Source: CAVSRC01 sp963750065
Lineage (GTDB): Bacteria > Pseudomonadota > Alphaproteobacteria > Rhizobiales > Kaistiaceae
Direction: 5' to 3'
Assembly (NCBI GenBank): GCA_963750065.1
Contig: CAVVPK010000012.1
Span: forward strand, 248,001 to 312,000
DNA: 64,000 nt
Made by a program: the position numbers and the translations under genes. Shown here piece after piece: positions 61,335-64,000 of the stretch. Positions within the stretch are counted from its first letter, which is position 1. Each line of letters opens with the position of its first letter. Below the pieces are notes generated by a model, which did not search any database, was not told the origin of the DNA, and saw only the letters and a program-made list of their open reading frames with translations.

Positions 61335-61872
61335 GTTTCGTGGCCGCGCGCTGGTTGCGCCGTCCGGTCGCGAGACGCGCCCAACGGCCGACCGGCTGCG
61401 CCAGACGATTTTCGACATCCTCGCCCACGGCCATGGCGATGTGTTGAAGGGAGCCCGCGTGCTCGACCTCTTTGCTGGCACCGGGGCGCTCGGCCTCGAG
61501 GCGCTGTCGCGCGGCGCCGGCTTTGCCCTCTTCGTCGAGGAGGCCGTGGCGGCACGCGGCGCCATCCGCGCCAATATTGAGGCGCTGGGCCTGACCGGCC
61601 GCACCCGTGTCTTCCGCCGCGATGCCACAAGGCTGGGGCCGGCCGGGACGGTTCAGCCGTTTGGTCTCGTCTTCGCCGACCCGCCCTATGGCAAGGGCCT
61701 TTGCGAGCAGGCGCTGGCCGGCGCGCTTTCCGGCGGCTGGCTCCTGTCCGGCACCCTCATCGTGCTGGAGGAGGCGGCCTCCGCCGAGATCGCGCCGGTC
61801 TCCGGCTTCGAGCCGATCGACACGCGCCGGGCAGGGGACACGCAGATCGTCTTTCTGCGGGTGACTGGTTAG
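61315..61872 (+). CDS. rsmD: 16S rRNA (guanine-966-N2)-methyltransferase
   Basis: This 185-residue SAM-dependent methyltransferase acts on G966 of 16S rRNA. The start RIVGGEFRGRALVAPSGRET (from GTG 61315), RPTADRLRQTIFDIL, the SAM-binding VLDLFAGTGALGLEALSRGA and the catalytic FADPPYGKGL match RsmD. It overlaps the pseudouridine synthase gene by 20 bases, so the two rRNA-modifying enzymes are co-expressed. Confidence 0.94.
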   Translation: MRIVGGEFRGRALVAPSGRETRPTADRLRQTIFDILAHGHGDVLKGARVLDLFAGTGALGLEALSRGAGFALFVEEAVAARGAIRANIEALGLTGRTRVFRRDATRLGPAGTVQPFGLVFADPPYGKGLCEQALAGALSGGWLLSGTLIVLEEAASAEIAPVSGFEPIDTRRAGDTQIVFLRVTG

Positions 61873-61927
61873 GCCACATTTGGCCGCTATATGTCCCCCG
61901 ACGGAGTGCCGCCGCGATCCTCGTGGC

Positions 61928-63319
61928 ATGGAGAAGCGATTGACCCACCTCCCCATGAAACGTGCCGCGGCCGGTGCTTTGACGGCGCTTCTGCTGGTTG
62001 TCAGCGCAACGGTCGCGCTCGCCGCCGAGGCGCCGAAATTCGCCGCCAACGCCGTGAGCTTCACGCTCGCCAACGGGCTTGAGGTCGTGGTCATCCCCGA
62101 CCATCGCGCCCCGGTCGTCACCCACATGGTCTGGTACAAGGCCGGCGCCGCCGACGATCCGCCCGGCAAGTCGGGCATCGCCCATTTCCTCGAACACCTG
62201 ATGTTCAAGGGCACCAAAGCCCATCCCGAGGGCGAATTCTCGGCCCGGGTCGCGGCCGTCGGCGGCGACGACAATGCCTTCACCGCCGAGGACTACACCG
62301 CCTATCACCAGACGGTCGCCAAACAGCATCTCAAGCTGATGATGCAGTTCGAGGCCGACCGCATGGCCAACCTTCAGATCACCGACGCCGCGCTGTTGCC
62401 CGAACGCCAGGTGATTCTGGAAGAGCGCGGCATGCGCATCGACAACCGCCCCGGTGCTCGTCTCGGCGTGGCGATGGACGCGTCGCTTTACGTGAACAGC
62501 CATTACCGCATCCCGACCATCGGCTGGGCCCATGAGATGAAGACGCTGGACCGCACCGATGCACTTCGCTTCTATAATCGCTACTACACGCCCAACAACG
62601 CCATCGTGGTGGTCGCCGGCGACGTCACCGAGGCCGAAGTGAAAACGCTCGCCGAGGAAACCTACGGCAAGGTCGCCCGCCGTGCCGATCCGCCGCCGCG
62701 GGTGCGCCTGCGCGATCCGCAGCCGGACGCCGCCCGGCTTGTGACGCTCACCGATCCGCGCGTCACCCAGCCGAGCTTCCGCCGCCTCTACCTCGCGCCG
62801 TCCGAGCACACCGGCAAACCGGGCGAGGCGGAGGCGCTGAATGTGCTCGCCGCTATCCTGGGCGGCGGCACCACCAGCCGGCTCTACCGCCAGCTCGTGG
62901 TCGAGCAGGGTATCGCCAATGACGTCGGCGCCGGCTACGACGCCGGCCCCATCGGCGATTCGGCCTTCAGCCTCTACGGCACGCCGCGTGGCAGCACGAC
63001 GGTTGAGCAGCTCGCTGCGGCCTTCGATCGTGTGATCGCGGAGGTGATCGACAAGGGCATCACCGATCAGGAACTTGCCCGTGCCAGGGAGCGGGTGCGC
63101 GCCAGCGTGATCTATTCCGAGGACAGTCCGCGGACGCTCGCCAATGCGGTCGGCGCGGCGCTCGCCACCGGCGACACGTTGGCCGAGGTCCAGTCCTGGC
63201 CGGACCGCATCGCTGCGGTCACCGCCGCCGACGTGCAGGCGGTCGCCCGCCGCTATCTCGGCACCCGCAATTCGGTCAGTGGCTATCTGCTTTCGGCGCC
63301 GACGGAGAACCGCTCGTGA
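61928..63319 (+). CDS. M16-family zinc peptidase, catalytic member
   Basis: This exported peptidase of about 463 residues is of the pitrilysin/processing-peptidase-like type. The signal region is MKRAAAGALTALLLVVSATV, with cleavage near ALA-AEA. The inverted zinc motif HFLEH occurs in KSGIAHFLEHLMFKGTKAHP, followed by the distal Glu about 75 residues later in ERQVILEERGMRIDNR. Two M16 domains are visible. ATG 61928 or ATG 61955 may be the start. It overlaps by four bases a second M16 gene that lacks the zinc motif, the usual active-inactive pair that degrades periplasmic peptides. Confidence 0.92.
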   Translation: MEKRLTHLPMKRAAAGALTALLLVVSATVALAAEAPKFAANAVSFTLANGLEVVVIPDHRAPVVTHMVWYKAGAADDPPGKSGIAHFLEHLMFKGTKAHPEGEFSARVAAVGGDDNAFTAEDYTAYHQTVAKQHLKLMMQFEADRMANLQITDAALLPERQVILEERGMRIDNRPGARLGVAMDASLYVNSHYRIPTIGWAHEMKTLDRTDALRFYNRYYTPNNAIVVVAGDVTEAEVKTLAEETYGKVARRADPPPRVRLRDPQPDAARLVTLTDPRVTQPSFRRLYLAPSEHTGKPGEAEALNVLAAILGGGTTSRLYRQLVVEQGIANDVGAGYDAGPIGDSAFSLYGTPRGSTTVEQLAAAFDRVIAEVIDKGITDQELARARERVRASVIYSEDSPRTLANAVGAALATGDTLAEVQSWPDRIAAVTAADVQAVARRYLGTRNSVSGYLLSAPTENRS

Positions 63320-64000
63320 TCGCCTGGCGCAGCGCAGTCCCGCGCGTGGCCGCGATTGCCGGCCTTGCGCTCGCGGCAATCGTCTGGAGCGCCTCCGCTG
63401 AGGCCATCGATATCCAGAAGGTCGTGAGCCCCGGCGGCATTACGGCCTGGCTGGTCGAGGACGATTCGATCCCCCTGATTTCCATGTCCTATGCTTTCGC
63501 CGGCGGAGCGGCCCAGGACCCTGCTGACAAGCCGGGCGTCGCCAACATGCTTTCCGGCCTGCTCGACGAAGGCGCCGGCAATCTCGACAGCCAGGCGTTC
63601 CAGGCGCGTCTCGACGCCCTGTCCATCGGCATGAACTTCGATGCCAGCCGCGATGTCTTCGACGGTTCGCTGCGCACGCTGGCTGCCAATCGCGACCAGG
63701 CGGCGCAGCTGTTGAAGCTGGCTCTCTCCGAGCCGCGTTTCGATTCCGAGCCGGTCGGGCGCATCCGCGCCCAGATCCTGACCTCGATCAAGCGCGCCGA
63801 ACGCAGTCCCAACCAGCTCGCGGCGCAGGCGATGCGCAAGGCGATCTTTCCGGATCATCCCTATGGCCGGCCGGTGGAAGGCACCGCCAAGAGCGTCGCG
63901 GCGATCACCGTCGACGACCTCAAGGCGTTTCGTCACAAGACCTTTGCCCGCGACACCCTCAAGGTCGCCATCGTCGGCGCCATCGACGCCAAGGCGGCGG
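63316..64000 (+). CDS. M16-family protein, non-catalytic member, 3' end cut
   Basis: GTG 63316 overlaps the preceding TGA (GTGA), and the frame is open to the last base. The first 228 residues show a signal peptide (SAVPRVAAIAGLALAAIVWS) and the M16 start. At the place of HxxEH the sequence reads GVANMLSGLLDEGAGNL, so zinc ligands are missing. NQLAAQAMRKAIFPDHPYGR and VDDLKAFRHKTFARDTLKVA are typical of the family. It should form a heterodimer with the upstream peptidase and shape its substrate chamber. Confidence 0.9.
   Translation, partial: MIAWRSAVPRVAAIAGLALAAIVWSASAEAIDIQKVVSPGGITAWLVEDDSIPLISMSYAFAGGAAQDPADKPGVANMLSGLLDEGAGNLDSQAFQARLDALSIGMNFDASRDVFDGSLRTLAANRDQAAQLLKLALSEPRFDSEPVGRIRAQILTSIKRAERSPNQLAAQAMRKAIFPDHPYGRPVEGTAKSVAAITVDDLKAFRHKTFARDTLKVAIVGAIDAKAA

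Noticed and set aside
61757..63379. 540-codon minus-strand frame opposite the M16 peptidase gene
   Set aside because: The plus strand holds a zinc peptidase with intact catalytic motifs.

Overview
The window is a GC-rich chromosomal segment from an alphaproteobacterium, most likely of the order Hyphomicrobiales (Rhizobiales). Support comes from the combination of bacA, a LysR regulator resembling LsrB/VtlR beside a DUF1127 gene, short HisG with HisZ, a CIRCE-controlled groESL operon, the proteobacterial GshA type and a DeoR-TpiA2 pair like that of rhizobial and Brucella polyol loci. I cannot name the genus.

Layout. (1) 1-9960 is an accessory sugar or polyol region: a ribose-type ABC transporter (permease cut by the window edge, binding protein, ATPase, second permease), a PfkB sugar kinase, a decayed SIS-domain isomerase, a DeoR regulator and a TpiA2/EryH-like isomerase. 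Its right end is damaged by a decayed IS3-family element and holds only the C-terminal third of a LacI regulator; a tRNA-His 3' half lies just beyond. (2) 10150-26510 is mixed housekeeping: phosphoribosyltransferase, DTW-domain tRNA modification enzyme, TPP-dependent enzyme with an overlapping cytochrome c, xseA, rsmE, gshA, universal stress protein, DUF1127/LysR divergent pair, peroxiredoxin, phosphoesterase and an amino-acid ABC transporter without its ATPase. (3) 27300-41620 centres on two-carbon and three-carbon acid metabolism: lutABC (L-lactate), glcD and glcEF (glycolate to glyoxylate) and aceB (glyoxylate to malate). Between glcF and aceB lie an ArsR-SRPBCC pair with two matching operators, a TPP riboswitch with thiM-thiE, and an ABC-2 exporter. 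(4) 42150-46610 holds an MFS exporter, two L,D-transpeptidases, tag and three tandem DUF1127 mini-genes. (5) 46727-54800 holds hisS-hisZ-hisG, bacA between two cyclic-nucleotide-binding mini-proteins, and groES-groEL with CIRCE. (6) 55015-64000 holds a sigma-54 response regulator, a HAD phosphatase with ribF, a lipoprotein, tadA, an rRNA pseudouridine synthase, rsmD and an M16 peptidase pair.

Most notable observations: two single-base frameshifts (in hisG and in a CNBD gene) that each turn GATTC into GAATTC; a 271-bp element with 32-33-bp inverted ends directly at the gshA stop codon; paired ATAAGC-N4-GCTTAT operators before the arsR gene; an inverted repeat between the DUF1127 and LysR genes; and progressive decay of the sugar locus. 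I found no CRISPR array, defence island or clearly novel multi-gene system.
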